The translations under genes were made by a program, and so were the position numbers. Positions 35,678-48,619 of a stretch of 64,000 nt of DNA are shown in pieces. Within the stretch, counting starts at the first letter, position 1, and each line of letters starts with the position of its first letter. Source of the DNA: Epiperipatus broadwayi (Eukaryota; Onychophora; Udeonychophora; Euonychophora; Peripatidae); contig JAQFVV010012423.1 of assembly GCA_028023455.1 (NCBI GenBank), positions 5,622,269 to 5,686,268 of the forward strand, read 5' to 3'. A model generated the notes under the pieces. That model did not search any database and had not been told where the DNA came from. It saw nothing but the letters and a program-made list of their open reading frames with translations.

Positions 35678-36302
35678 TGTGTTTAACGGTGAAATAAATA
35701 TAACTTCTTTAAGTATTACTCCAGAAGTAGATATATATGTTAAACTTAAATTTGTGTCAATAGAAATATTTAGAAATTCAAACTTTAATAATATGTATAA
35801 TGGAAATAATTATAACATTTTGAAAGACAATAATAAAGTAATTGGAAAAGATAAGTACAGAGATAAAGAGGCATGTTTAATTACACGAGAAGCAGAGATT
35901 AAGAGGAACTGATAAGAAAACAGGCAGGACTATATAAACTGTGTAGGAGAGGAGCATGAGTCTTTTACTGTTGTTTCTTGATTGAGATCAGAGCTAAGAC
36001 ATTTTATTTTGCTTATCAGGACCTATGAAGGAGAAGAAACCCAGATTATCGGATCTGAAGGTTCAAAAGTCCGACTAGGGTAAATATAATGGATCCTCCT
36101 GATCTTTTATTATTTAGTACGCCTTCAGGGCTCTATGTAGGGTTAAGTTAAACTGATGTAAACATTTAATTCAATTGACTCAATAAAACTTAATAGTTAG
36201 TAATTTTTGTATTGGTTGTTTATTTGCGAAAGTAAGCTAAGTCACTTTGATAATTTATTGTAAGTTGTTTGTCCCTGTTGTTCCTCTCATGGGGCAGATA
36301 CA
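35678..36302 (+). repeat. Gypsy-B 3' LTR
   Basis: Begins TGTGTTTAACGGTG and ends GCAGATACA. Aligns with the 5' LTR, with scattered substitutions and one indel of about 14 bases. Confidence 0.85.
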
Positions 36303-36376
36303 TCATCATCATCATCATCACCACCACCACCTCCATCATCATCATCATCATCATTATTATTATTATTATTATGATG
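36300..36376. repeat. Microsatellite (ATC)n/(ACC)n/(ATT)n
   Basis: Trinucleotide repeats begin immediately after the 3' LTR. Confidence 0.9.
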
Positions 36377-36689
36377 ATGGTGATGTTTCAATAAAGGCTT
36401 TAAAATTTAAAATTTAACATACAATGAGTAATATTAGGGTGAACATATATTAAGGAATTTAATGGTTACACTTTGCGGTTAGTAGACTATAACAATATAA
36501 AGAAAAAACAAAAATAACCAAAGAGTTCTAAAGTTTGATGAGCTTATTTAGTTTTGTCCACATGTCTTTTTGAATGTTAATTGTATGATAGTTTTTTTTG
36601 CAGCATTCACAACATTGATGGTTGCCTTAACATTGACCACGTTGCTGCATATAAGTGGGGGTTGATTATTATTCTATATTTTGAATGTG

Positions 36690-36755
36690 TAACATTATTA
36701 TTATTATTATCATTATTATTATTGTTGTTGATGATGATGATGTTGTTGTTACTCA
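36690..36755. repeat. Microsatellite (ATT)n/(GTT)n/(GAT)n
   Basis: Trinucleotide tracts. The open frame rich in Leu and Met across them is a translation artefact. Confidence 0.85.
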
Positions 36756-36759
36756 TAAA

Positions 36760-37820
36760 CACACAGCATCATTAATCTATTTCATCTTTTTTTTTCCATG
36801 TCTATTATATTTTTAAACATTTCATTTACTCCATTACATATTCTTGAAACATTAAACAAAAAAAAAAAACAATTAAAAAAGATAAATGATGCCCAAGATG
36901 CACTTTGTGCTGAACCAGATCTCTTCAGTTGGCTCAAATCATAGTATCTCATATATTTAATTCATCATTTGTTCAGTGTTTATCAATATTGTTACTGGCA
37001 TTACAATTTGAACTATAAATGTCAAAACATTCATATCTAAATAAGAACTAATCAATAAAAGTAACCTTCAAAACAAACTAATAATAGTAGTCAAAATATT
37101 TGCTATATTTTGCTCTAAATCTCCCTGTATATTTCATATATGATGAATAATAGCTAATGCTTTGTTTATAATATAGTATATACTGCTCTAAAAGTATAAT
37201 GATTTTCAACACAAACTCTTATAAAACACAGTTTTTACATGTATGCATATACAAATTAATATTATAGTATAAATAATTTAAAAAATAATAATAATGCAAA
37301 TATAAATAACAAATTAACACAGGACACACACATTTATTTATAGAGTCCGTGTTCATTCACCTTCACCATAATGATATAATTTTGCCAAAACTAAAATAAA
37401 TGTATATAAGGCTTTTAACTTAAATCCAGTTTATTATATAGTGGTGAAATATGGTTCACTATTGAAGTAAAATGAAAATCAATCGAAACATTTCATTTAA
37501 GTATGCATCTTAAAACTCTAAATTACAATGGTAAGATCATAAGAATAATAGCTATGTTCTTCAACTTGTTGATGTTATACTATTGAGCTTAGTTCTCTAA
37601 AGGTATATCTTTATATAATTAATATTAAGAGACACACTTTTACTACATTATAATAATAAACAGCCACTCAAAAATGAGTATGTCAAACAAGAAAAAGAAA
37701 ACAGAGAAAAGATACTTAAAAACGAGTTTTGCTATCTATACAAATCAATCTGTGAACCACAAATATGTTCACATACAGAATATGCTAGTCTAATTTTCTG
37801 TTTACTTGTTAATTTATGAT
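36760..37820. other. AT-rich DNA with no recognised gene
   Basis: Nothing recognised. Confidence 0.5.
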
Positions 37821-37839
37821 GTTATCTTTTAGTTTTCTC

Positions 37840-38450
37840 AATCAGAAAACCTTTCTGAATACTTCAACACCATGTCTAATTGTAGCTCTCCAATGTATTC
37901 TATTCTCTTCCATGTCTTCCCAATGGAAACAACTCATATTGTACTTCTTTAGAATGTCTTTCAGATAATCCTTATAATATAGACGACAGGATCTACCTCT
38001 TCTATGAAATCCATGTTAAGTTCACCACAAAACACCTGTTTAGAAGGTCTCCCATTTTTCATTCATTTGACATATCTAATCCAATCAAGGTGTGATTTTA
38101 GAATAGTAGACTTAGTAGTATCCCATCCTGCAATTGAAAAACATATTGATTTTATAATATTGCCATTGTATTTTTAAAATTTTGCAGTCTCCTTGAATGA
38201 AACTTCTCTAATGCCTTTACATTGTGTCATTACAGCATCCAAATTCCATATCTATACAATAAATTAGATAAAATAATTTTATATATGATTAATTTAGTTA
38301 TTTCCCTATGATGAATTGCTCTATCTTTTAAGCAACACCAGTACATTGGAATCTGTGTTGGATCTCAACATCTAAATCCACTTTTCTACTTATAAAATAA
38401 CCAAGATATTTCAGCTGGTTTACATTCTCATGTTGTTAAGTGTCCATGTT
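37840..38450 (-). pseudogene. C-terminal end of a second LINE family
   Basis: Minus strand: QLKYLGYFISRKVDLDVEIQ (about 38400-38350), then a decayed middle, then RPSKQVFCGEL near 38050, YLKDILKKYNMSCFHWEDM near 37965 and NRIHWRATIRHGVEVF near 37890. These match the end of LINE RT proteins that close with a KRYKD.LK..L..C.I....WE..A.DR..WR......G...F motif, and differ from the RTE family here. Frames are broken. Confidence 0.65.
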
Positions 38451-38499
38451 GAAAGTTGATGAGGACTTTTCTTCTGTCACTGGCTGATATAAAAAACAT

Positions 38500-40400
38500 G
38501 TATGCATAATTTAGTTAAAATATATGGTATAGTAATAAAATAAAGTTGAAATTTAATTTAATCATTATTAGTTATCATCCATAATAAACATATGTTATAC
38601 CAAATGAACTAATTTGTTACAACAAAAAAGTAATTAAATTTTTAATTGCCTAAAATAAATAAATAAAATGTGTACAAAGTTAAATAAAAATTATTTTATG
38701 TTATTGTTATATTAACTTTATAATAATTAATAATATTAACTATTATTGTTTTAAATGAAAATTTTATAACAAATCTTTTATTGGGTGAGTTACTATTGGT
38801 TGCCATTGTTAGATAATTAATTAGTTTTATGTAGAACTTTTCTGATATTTTTTTTTTCATTAAATTATTATTTTTAGCAAATTTCTTTTTGTTTAATAGT
38901 ATATACAGTAAGAATCATGATATATGCTATATCAATCTTAAAAATTTCTGAAAAATTTTCTTGAATCACTTACTATTAAAGCAATTGCTTTTTTTTTTTT
39001 TGTAAGTTAATTAATTAATTGCCTTGCAATTATATAGGTAAACCTGCCATCTATTAAATATTACTCAGAAAAAGTGGAATTCAAGTAGAAAATGAAAAAT
39101 TGAAAATTTATGTAAAACGTTTTATTATGAGATAGAAAATTTAAAAAATGTAATAGATCATAGAAAAAAAAACACTTTAAGAAACTATACAATAAAGAAA
39201 AAAATAAGTAAAAGGATTGTAATTTTTTGTAAGGAAAATAACATGGTAATAATAATTAAAGGTATTAAAACACAGAAAAGTATTTTCACACAGAAAACTT
39301 CAAGTGATAAAATAGATTTCACTAATATAACACATTAATTGAGAATAGATTTAGGAATGGTATGATGAATTTTTGCATAATTGAAATTTGACATTGATTC
39401 AGACACAATTTAATGACATAAATGAACCTAACTTTCTAATGAATTAAAAGAGTACTTAGTGGGGAAAAAAAATAACATACTAAATAAATAAATAAATGTA
39501 AATTATAGCTAAGATGAATGGCAATGTAAATTTAAATGAAAGAAAAAATTCAAAGAAAATTTAAAGATAATGTAGTTTAAGAAAGAGTAAACAAAAAAGT
39601 ATTGGGTTAATAATAAAATTATCAAAAAAGTGGAAAGATGAAGAAAATGATTAATAATGAATTGAAATGTGAAGAAGTATAAAAACACAAAAAGCTAAAA
39701 AAAAAAAAAAAAATGTAATTTAAAGAAATATAATAAGATAAAAGATATTCTTTAATTTATAATAGAATAAAACACTTTGGATACAAAAAATAGGGTCTCA
39801 GGGATGAACAAACAACTGAATCAACAAATTTGAATTATTAATAGAGAAGTAAATCTATTGAAAAGATAGGAATAATATAATAGAAATAATTAATTCTCAT
39901 TTGTGATTTTTAAAAAAGAAGATAAATATGAATAAAATAGATTGGTAATAATTAAGGACAAGAATGTAAAACCTATAAGTAAGGTGAAAACTGGAAAAAA
40001 AAAACAGGAAAAAGATTAAATTCTAGTTGGGGAATTGAGAGAATTAATTGATGTTTGAATTTCAATTATTAATGATGTGGGTAACCATTATGATTTTGAT
40101 AGTTATAATTCTTTAAGAGAAAAGACCTAATGCAGTAAAGAATAAGAATTTTTAAATAATAAACTTAATCTCACAAGCAATAGACTAAAAGTATTAAATA
40201 TATTTTTATAAATTATATAGATATCTCAAAACTATTGGGCTTTAACAAAAATAGAGGCATAAAATGATGAGGACTATTGTTGAGAAATAAATATACAGCA
40301 ATATAAATATTTGTTTCAATATTGGTGAAAAAGTATCTAATAAGTTAAACAAAACAGAAACATATCTCATAAATTAAACAGAATTATTTTGGTGAATATT
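38500..40400. other. AT-rich DNA with no recognised gene
   Basis: Nothing recognised with confidence; the 3' part may belong to the decayed LINE described next. Confidence 0.4.
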
Positions 40401-40419
40401 TTGAAGAAAATTTAACAAG

Positions 40420-40960
40420 TGAAAAAAGAAATGATTATTAAAGAATTTATATCTGAATCAAAAGTGTTATCTGCTACTTTATTCAATATTTGTTTAAGGG
40501 TATTGTTAAATCATTATAATTTTGTAATACTAATAATAATATTGCATAGATGGATTTATCATTGAGTACAGAAAAGTTTATTGTATCTGATTAGCTAGAA
40601 ATAATGCAACACTTGAAATACTAATAATAAGCTTAATAAAATATTACAGAAAATTAAATTTAAAGCAATGATTGTAAATGAATGTAATAAACAACAGATT
40701 AAAATAATACATTTATTAGGCAAGAAGTAGTATGGGTTAGTGTTATTATGAGTGATGAAATAAAGACAGATATGAATGAAAAATGTAATAAACAAGCTTT
40801 TTAATCAGGGGAGAGACTTACTGTTTGACATACAGTTTTATGTGGAACTGAGATTGATACAATAAATAAAAAATTAATAGTTTTGATGAGTGAATTTGTA
40901 GAATATAAAAGTTGGAAGAATGAATTAGCATTGTTGAGATGTCAAAATAAGTAAATGAAA
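40420..40960 (+). pseudogene. Very decayed LINE RT relic (doubtful)
   Basis: Plus strand has VLSATLFNICLR (about 40470, like the LS..LFN RT block), LARNNATLEILI (about 40590, like the segment after FADD), and MSDEIKTDMNEKCNKQAF (about 40750-40800, like the YLG....DG....DI...I..A block). They occur in the correct order and spacing, but each match is weak. Confidence 0.35.
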
Positions 40961-40999
40961 AAATATTTATTAAAAACTTACAGTGTAGAAGAGTAAATT

Positions 41000-43020
41000 G
41001 ATTGTGCTGTGGAAAAAAAAATAATAAAGAATATTTTGAAAAGATCTATAAAAAAAACAAGAAAAAAAAACAAGAATATGTTGACTGAAGATCTAAAATA
41101 TATTTATAATTGTTTAAAAATAAGGTAAACGGAAGAAAAATTTTGGAGAAATTGTCAAATTAATATATGAATTTATTTTTTGAAACATATTTAATGATGA
41201 TATAAAAGATTTGTTGATTATATAATTATAACATACATTAATATTGTAATAGTATATTATTGAATACTAGACAAGACCATGAAGAATAGACATATTGATT
41301 ATACAAGTACAAAGCAAAATTGAACTAACTGAATAGATGTAAAAGCTGTATAATTCTAATAAAATCTTTTACTGGAAAAATTATGGAAATTTTGAAGTGA
41401 GAAAGTGGAAGATTTCATTAAAATAATACCTTTATCATATTAATTAGGCAATTATCATCAATTATCAATTCCTATAGGTTTTTCTCTTGAAGAATGGGAG
41501 TTATATATATATAAATGTTAATGAGGATGTATATGATAATAAAACCTTATAGCAATGGTAGTTAAAAAAATCAATTGTAGGAAAACATATAATAATGATT
41601 AGAATACATGCAGAAGTAACAAGCTTATCTATCAGAACAGTGTGTATAATAGTAATGGAAATATTGTATCTTGTAAAGAGAGATGTACAACTTCTTAAAT
41701 AGGTTTTTGGATATGCATATACTTATAACAAATAATGGAAATACTGTATACTGTTCTTTACAGAGCTAAATTTTAAATAAATTTACAAATAGAGTATACA
41801 AAAAAAAAAAACCTTTATATACCTACATTATAATGCAATATTTCCTGGAATAACTTATGAATATTGGCTAATAAATTGGTCTTGAATAATGTGGATATCT
41901 ATTACTTATCACTGTTCTATGGACATGTTTATATACACATATATTGACATTTCTTTTGATTTCATTAATTTTATTGTAATGATGTTATTAAGGGCAAAAG
42001 TAAACAATTTAGAGACTAGTGTACATCACCAACATTACATTATTACTTTCAGTTAGTTTTGATAATAATTAAGAAAAAAATTGTGTATGCTTATTTCTAC
42101 AGATTTCATATAGTTTGTCCGGGTAGCACTCTTTGTAATTAGATTTTTCTTTTTTAATTAACTTGCTTTAATCCATTTTATTTTTCTCTTCAATTAAAAC
42201 AATTTTTTATATTATTATATTTTCACTAATAAATATTTATTTATGAAAAAAATATTCATTATCTATCTCATAGAGACACTCAACCGAATCTTCTCTCCCC
42301 AAATAGCCTCACCATATCTCTCTCACTTCCTTTAAGTGTATATTTCCCAATTTCTTATGTCTTTTCATTACTCCTTTTCCCAAATATACTATCTCATTAC
42401 CATTAGTTAAATTTAGAATAATAATTCCTTTCTATAAAATGCTTCAAACTTAATATAAGCAAATAGTGTTAAACTCTTAATTATACCTTTTTTTTTTTTT
42501 CAAATTTTCATCCCATCTACCAAATATATTCTTTATAGATATTATTTTAAATGTTTAATTTCATTAACATAACAATAATAAACTGTGCAATAATATATTA
42601 ATTAAAAAAAGTATCAATAAAAACTTGTACTTTCAGGTTAAGTAAGTTATCATAATTGCTTTTTGGAATTTCATGAGGTATAAAAATACTAATGTATATA
42701 CTTAAATGTTTACCTTTATCAATATAATAGCAATAAACAATATAGTAAAATATATTAATTTAAAAAATATATCCACAGAACTGTGTATTTTTTTTGGCTA
42801 AATATTTTATTTTCAAAACTTATACATTTTATTTATAGATTTTTTTCTTTGCCCATAAATATGTACTATGTGATTTTATCTAATGAGTAGTACATAGGTT
42901 AAAACAGTATCCATCATTCTTTTTCTCTGAACATCTATCTAAAAAAGTATTTATATGTTTTTCCTTCCCCAACAAAATAAAATATTATCAACAAAATATA
43001 TATATAACAGATCTAATTGT
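41000..43020. other. AT-rich DNA with no recognised gene
   Basis: Nothing recognised. Confidence 0.45.
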
Positions 43021-43039
43021 AATCAATTCTATCAATTCT

Positions 43040-43270
43040 CTATGTAAATCATAAACAACATTATGGACTAAGAAACTCCTTTTCTCAAACATTTTACTAT
43101 TTTCCTTCATAGAGACTGAGCCATTTAAGTGATAAATGTTCATACATTTTTTATAACTTTAATCAAAGTCCAACCATATCTTGGTTTTCCAAACTCTTCT
43201 ATAATTTTTTTTTTATTAATACTTTACCACTTGCTTTTTCTATAAATAAAAAACTATCAACAATCATTTA
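43040..43270 (-). pseudogene. Possible LINE RT motif A relic
   Basis: Minus strand: SFLFIEKASGKVLIKKKL, a stop, then SLENQDMVGL and KMYEHLSLK. The order resembles the F.D.EKAFD....VLW..L...G.P..L......MY region of LINE RTs. It is short and stop-ridden. Confidence 0.3.
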
Positions 43271-43327
43271 TTTAATTTCTGCATTTGTGTAATGCGTATT
43301 ATTGTTTTTTGACAACTTATGTAAATA

Positions 43328-43357
43328 TATTATTATTATTATTATTATTATTATTAC
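43328..43357. repeat. Microsatellite (ATT)n
   Basis: About ten ATT units. Confidence 0.9.
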
Positions 43358-43440
43358 TTCATGATTTTTTAATAAATATATATTGAACCAGATGGGAGTG
43401 TATCATTCTGAATATATAAATAAAAATTTTTTTATTAAAT

Positions 43441-45100
43441 CTCGAACTCTTCAGCTGTACTTTTATTATCGCAGTACACTGGCCCTTCAAGTGGAGAAGT
43501 CAAATACAGAAGGTGGATGAGACCAATAGCATCTAAAACCAGACCGAGGTTATACAAGGTATCTCCTGTGGTCACATTTCCTGGCTATAGAACTTCTCGG
43601 CTACTAAATTCAAACCCTTGCCATCCAAAGCATTTCTATTTGTTTCCAAGTAAAACCTCAGGTGCAGCTAATCATAAGTTATAATTAGCATGCCTGGATG
43701 ATGGGTAAACAATTTAGCACTTGATTGATCCCTAACTAGCTCTTTTATTTATTTGTAGGAAGACAAATTATACTAGATCATTTAATGCTTACATTTAACT
43801 AAAGACTGTCTATTAATGGCATAATTATTAAAGAGAACCGACCAAACAATAACTAGCAAACAAACAATTTATTTTAAAACACTAAGAATATTACAATAAG
43901 AAAAATTATAAATTTGTTTAAGTACACTTTTAGTAAAATACATGATAATAAAAAATAATACAATTAAACATTATAAATCTGCATACGCACATACACCTTG
44001 AAATATAAATTCACTACTCAAAGCAAAGCTTTGCATATATTCATTAAAATATATTACAAGATTAAATACACACGCATATACTAGGGTTTATTTTATATGA
44101 TAATTATGGGAAGCACTTAAAGATTGCTATGGCTATCAAAGTCTAACAAAATCTCTTTTTCGAACACAATCAGTTCATGAATGGGAATAAGGAAATTTAT
44201 AATTACCTAGGATTTTTGCACTTTATACTTCTGGGAATATGACTCCTCTCTTTCTTCTATTGTATTATTCACCAACTGGTTTGATTTTTGAAATTTCACT
44301 AATGGTTTTAGCACCTGGCTGACTTTCTGCATTTCTGAGATAGACATTCCTTGACTATTCAGATTATTATGTGGGCATGAGTTCTAGATGGAGGATTTCT
44401 GATAATCTGAAGGACTGGGACTGGAGACTAGCCATATACTCCAAAAACTATCAAGCACTACATGGTATTAGATGGTTATTCGAGAAATGTGAAGACACCT
44501 AATTGCATTCTGGGGATGCTAATGGCTTTTCCCATTTTCTCTAGCTCTTCCCCAGTAACAATATGAATATGCCGGCACATTACAGTTATAATTGTCTTAA
44601 TCTTGATGATTAATATGTACGAAGAATAAAGAAGAATCATGAATCAAAAATCAAGAGTCAAGAATAATGATGTGTATTTTCAGTCCTTTTATATGATTCC
44701 TCTTTATTGTCTCTCTACTTATTACTCTGATCTAGTTTAATTAATTTATAAATTTTATTAATTAAATTCCCATTGTTTTAATCTGCATACTTGCGTAGAT
44801 TAATCTGGCCTTTGGATATCGTCTTGAATGATTTTCCATTGTTTCCATTTACTGCCATTTATAGTTATTATTCCCTTTCTTCTGTTTATCGGCCAAGCAA
44901 TCTTTAAGTGGATTTAAGTTTTGTACGTTTTCCTTTCACATTTTAATTCTATTTTCATTTTTACATACAAACGTTTTTTTTTCTTTAAGTTTGTAAAAAG
45001 AGAGAGAACTCTATTTTTTAACCTTCTACTGAGTTAAATCCCCCCCCCTACTCGCTCTTTAATTAGCAAAACTTTATTATAACAAGATGACGCAGCGCTT
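43441..45100. other. GC-richer unassigned block
   Basis: Noticeably less AT-rich than its flanks, with parts at 43441-43700, 44150-44580 and 44780-45110. No convincing open frame. A run of nine C at about 45040 stands out. On the minus strand a TGTAATGTGCCGG start near 44586 could be an LTR start, but no partner was found. Confidence 0.35.
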
Positions 45101-45109
45101 TGTCTTTTG

Positions 45110-46720
45110 GCGATCTGTGTTTCTTAAAAAAAAAAAACTTCAAATTTTGTAAATTATACTTCTCTTTCTTAAAACTTTTTCTAAATTATATTTCTATTTC
45201 TTAAAACTTTTACTTATTTCTTTTAACAAAATTTATTCCAATCATTTATTGATAACTCATTCCACAGTATTTTTATTTTTTTAAAATTGTTTTAAAATCT
45301 TTGGTATAATAGATATTATCAATTAAATATACCTTTTTTCCAATATGAACCTTAAGGTAGGGAATTTCATTTTTCAATAGTCAATTCTTCTTTAAGAACA
45401 ACTGAATGGGTCAAAACATTGAAATTATAAAATAAAAAACAATTTAATAATTAAATAAAATTACTATATTTTATTTTTAAAAAAATATTTTTTATTAATA
45501 AATAAATGGGTTATGTCCTTCGTATATCAGTACACAAAATAAAATTTAAAGAGAAAGATATCTTTTTTTGCTTTTTAATGAGAAAGTAAATTAGGTATTG
45601 ATTTGATTGGCTATCTACATTTAATTTCCTCTTCAATTGTTTTTTGCAAAACACTGTGTTGCCATCATGAAATAATTCTGGGATAACAAATCATTAAATT
45701 TAAGATTCAATGAACTTTATATACCTATAATTGAGATTCATGAAGAGTTAAAAAAATACACCTGAAAATAAAATGACAAAAATGAAACATTTTTCTGCAT
45801 AATAAGAAATACTTTTTTTTTATTTTTAGAAATTAATTTATATATAAGCTTACTGTTCTTCATTAATATTATTAAAATGTTTCTATTTAAGTAGGAAATA
45901 AAAATATCATATTTGAAGTTGTTCATTTAAATTGTTTATTTTATTTTTTTTTAGTTTTTTAAAAATATGTAAAAATAAACTGCCTTGCATTCTTCACTTA
46001 GACCTTAGGTCATCTATGATGGGAGGACTTTAAGCAATTTTGCATTGTCCATCCTCACCAAACTGCTCAATCAGTACAAAGCGGCAATGGCTTTTTTTGG
46101 GAGGGAATTTTTGTGAAGTAAAAAAAAATAACAATTGGGTGGTGGGAAGCCAAAGAAATAAGCAATGTTTCATTTTAACCTTTATTAATTTGTTGTGGTT
46201 GTTGTTGATTCAAAACCAGCCAGTTCATTTTTATTTGGATTACTAGTTTGATTTGCAATTAGTATTGAATGAAACTGTCAATTCTTATTTTCCTAAAAGT
46301 CAACAACACTTTTACAACGGACCGTAATTATCCTCACCTCCCTTTACTTTTTAAAAAGCAAATAAGAAAGAGACTGAAAAATTTTAAAGGCAAAAAATAA
46401 AAATTCCAAACAAATCTGCCAATTACGAAGAAGTGATTGCTTAAAATTATACATAAATTAACTTGGAAAATTTAATATTAAGTAGTATAATGAAAAATCC
46501 ATATCAATCTTCAAAACTTATAATTGTCCATATTTTTCTCCCTCTCTCTCACTCCCCTACTGACCTCCCATTTTCTCAAAAGCAAAAAAAAATTAAAAAA
46601 GTCAAATAATACTAAAAGTTGGAAAAAAAAGATCTATCAATGAAAAGTAATTAGAGATTTTAGATAACAACTTGAATTTATAAATTATGCAGTAGCAGTA
46701 GTAAGATAAATCTCTTTTGA
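45110..46720. other. AT-rich DNA with no recognised gene
   Basis: A less AT-rich patch at 45980-46130 holds a short plus-strand frame without recognisable domains. Nothing else was seen. Confidence 0.4.
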
Positions 46721-46722
46721 AA

Positions 46723-46906
46723 TTAAATTGAGAAGCTGCAAACCTCATGCACTTATTACTTATCTGGCAGACAATCAGATGTTACGATGGCTGTTTTGAA
46801 TAGCGATCAAACCGTAAATACAAGACAGAGAATTTTACAAGACACGGGCAGTCCACCCTCTTCTTTACTTGTCTTTCTATATATCTAAGCCAGTCTGAAG
46901 TATTTA
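46723..46906. repeat. Partial direct copy of the foldback arm
   Basis: Starts GAAATTAAATTGAGAAGCTGC and ends CCAGTCTGAAG, matching the left arm of the adjacent foldback at 47075-47261 with substitutions and small indels. Confidence 0.8.
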
Positions 46907-47029
46907 GATTTAAAAGTGTGAAACTTTAAATATCTTCACATTTAACTCACCAAGTCTAAATTACAAACATACAGCGCGAAATCCTACGATTTACTATGCA
47001 GCAGTTTTTAGATGTTATAACTTGCAGTA

Positions 47030-47555
47030 ATTATGTAAATAATATTAATTTTATAAAGCTCAAACAGTATTGAAATTAAATTGAGAGGTTGCAAACCTCA
47101 CGCGCTTATTACTTATGACAGCCAATCAGATGTTATGATGGCTATTTTGAATAGCGATCAAACTGTAAATACAAGACAGAATTTTACAAGAAAAGGACGG
47201 TCCACCCTTCACCCTCTTCTTTACTTGTCTTATCTTTCTATATATCTAAGCCAGTCTGAAGCCACCCTCTTCAGACTGGCTTAGATATATAGAAAGACAA
47301 GTAAAGAAGAGGATGGACCGTCCTTTTCTTGTAAAATTCTGTCTTGTATTTACAGTTTGATCGCTATCAGTAAAGAAGAGGGTGGACCGTCCTTTTCTTG
47401 TAAAATTCTGTCTTGTATTTACAGTTTGATCGCTATTCAAAATAGCCATCATAACATCTGATTGGCTGTCAGATAAGTAATAAGCACATGAGGTTTGCAG
47501 CCTCTCAATTTAATTTCAATACTGTTTGCGCTTTATAAAATAAATATTATTTATA
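47030..47555. mobile_element. Foldback element
   Basis: The left arm (about 47030-47261) and right arm (47269-about 47555) are inverted complements around a 7-base centre CCACCCT. The right arm holds an extra tandem copy of a 69-base unit (47301-47369 and 47370-47438, each starting GTAAAGAAGAGG). The arms include TTTATAAAGC, CAAACAGTATTGAAATT and a GATCGCTAT box. Open frames here come from the palindrome. No target duplication is clear. Confidence 0.75.
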
Positions 47556-47559
47556 AACC

Positions 47560-48600
47560 TCTTTTACAAATCCAATGTATTAATTAGTCATACCAGGATT
47601 GTTTCATGACATCAAAACTGTTTAAAGATTCAATTAAAGACAAAATTGAATGTAGTTGGCCAAGTAGATAAGTAGCGCACATTATTATTCAAATTACTTT
47701 TAAAAAAACAATTGTTCCCTTTTCTTAACTTTTTCTTTTAAACAAAAAAATCAAAGAACTATAATTAATTTGTAATATATTTCCAATTTTTGCATATAGA
47801 TGAGATTTGTCACAAGTCCATTCATTTTATTAAATTCATTTTTAAGTTCAAAGAGAGAAAACATTTGTAATATGTTATAAATAAAGAAAACAGTAGTGAA
47901 TTATTTGTTTATGGAATATTTAATTTATTTAATGCTAAAATAGATTAAAATATAAAAAAAATACTAGTTATAGGGTTCCAACTCAGAATAAATAAAAGAA
48001 TGAATGTAAATGTAAATAAAATATTAAACAAATCATATATATATATATTTGTTTTAAAAATATTTTATTTGAATTGAAAGAAAAATAAAAATGATTATTT
48101 ATTTTATCATATATTTATTTTTATTATGATTAAGAAAAAGAATTTCATGAGCAATTCCTTTTGTAAATACAATGGCATTGCCTAGTAAATATATAGAACT
48201 TCATTATCATATTGGTTAGATCATTTTTTTTAATATCTGATAAATTTAACATTTTATTAAGTTATTAGTGGACAATAATGATATTGTGATAGATTTCATT
48301 AAAGAAAGAACAAGGAGATATTCTCAAATGATATTTTTGATTCAATGAATGAATAACAATAGGTGAAATAAAATCATTTCTTCAAAGAATAAGTTTAAAC
48401 GATGTGCTGGGAAAAAGAAAAAAAAATCTAGTAAAGGAAAATATCTGAAATTATCAATGGATAATACCTATGGAAATTTTTACCATAATTTTCACAGTTG
48501 GAATTTTGTAGAATACATGGAAAAGAAACTGTAGCTGAAAGACCCAAAAGCTGTTGGCTGGATTCATCAAAGAATGCTGGGTATAAAGACCAATAATAGA
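47560..48600. other. AT-rich DNA with no recognised gene
   Basis: The end may hold a decayed gag-pol linker of Gypsy-C, not provable. Confidence 0.4.
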
Positions 48601-48619
48601 AGAAGCAACTAATAATTTT

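Larger units (their letters stand above)
28457..36302 (+). mobile_element. Ty3/Gypsy LTR retrotransposon with both LTRs (Gypsy-B)
   Basis: Direct LTRs of about 610 and 625 bases bound gag, protease, RT-RNase H and integrase in Gypsy order. A primer-binding-like site and a polypurine tract are in place. The integrase is split by a 2.7-kb insertion at 32121-34814, so the original element was about 5.2 kb. It is flanked by trinucleotide repeats on both sides, which hides any target duplication. All frames are broken. Confidence 0.88.

Noticed and set aside
36581-36775. Leu/Met-rich open frame
   Set aside because: Caused by trinucleotide microsatellites.
47081-47452. Two opposite open frames sharing NSDQTVNTRQNFTRKGRS
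   Set aside because: They are the two arms of the foldback palindrome read on opposite strands.
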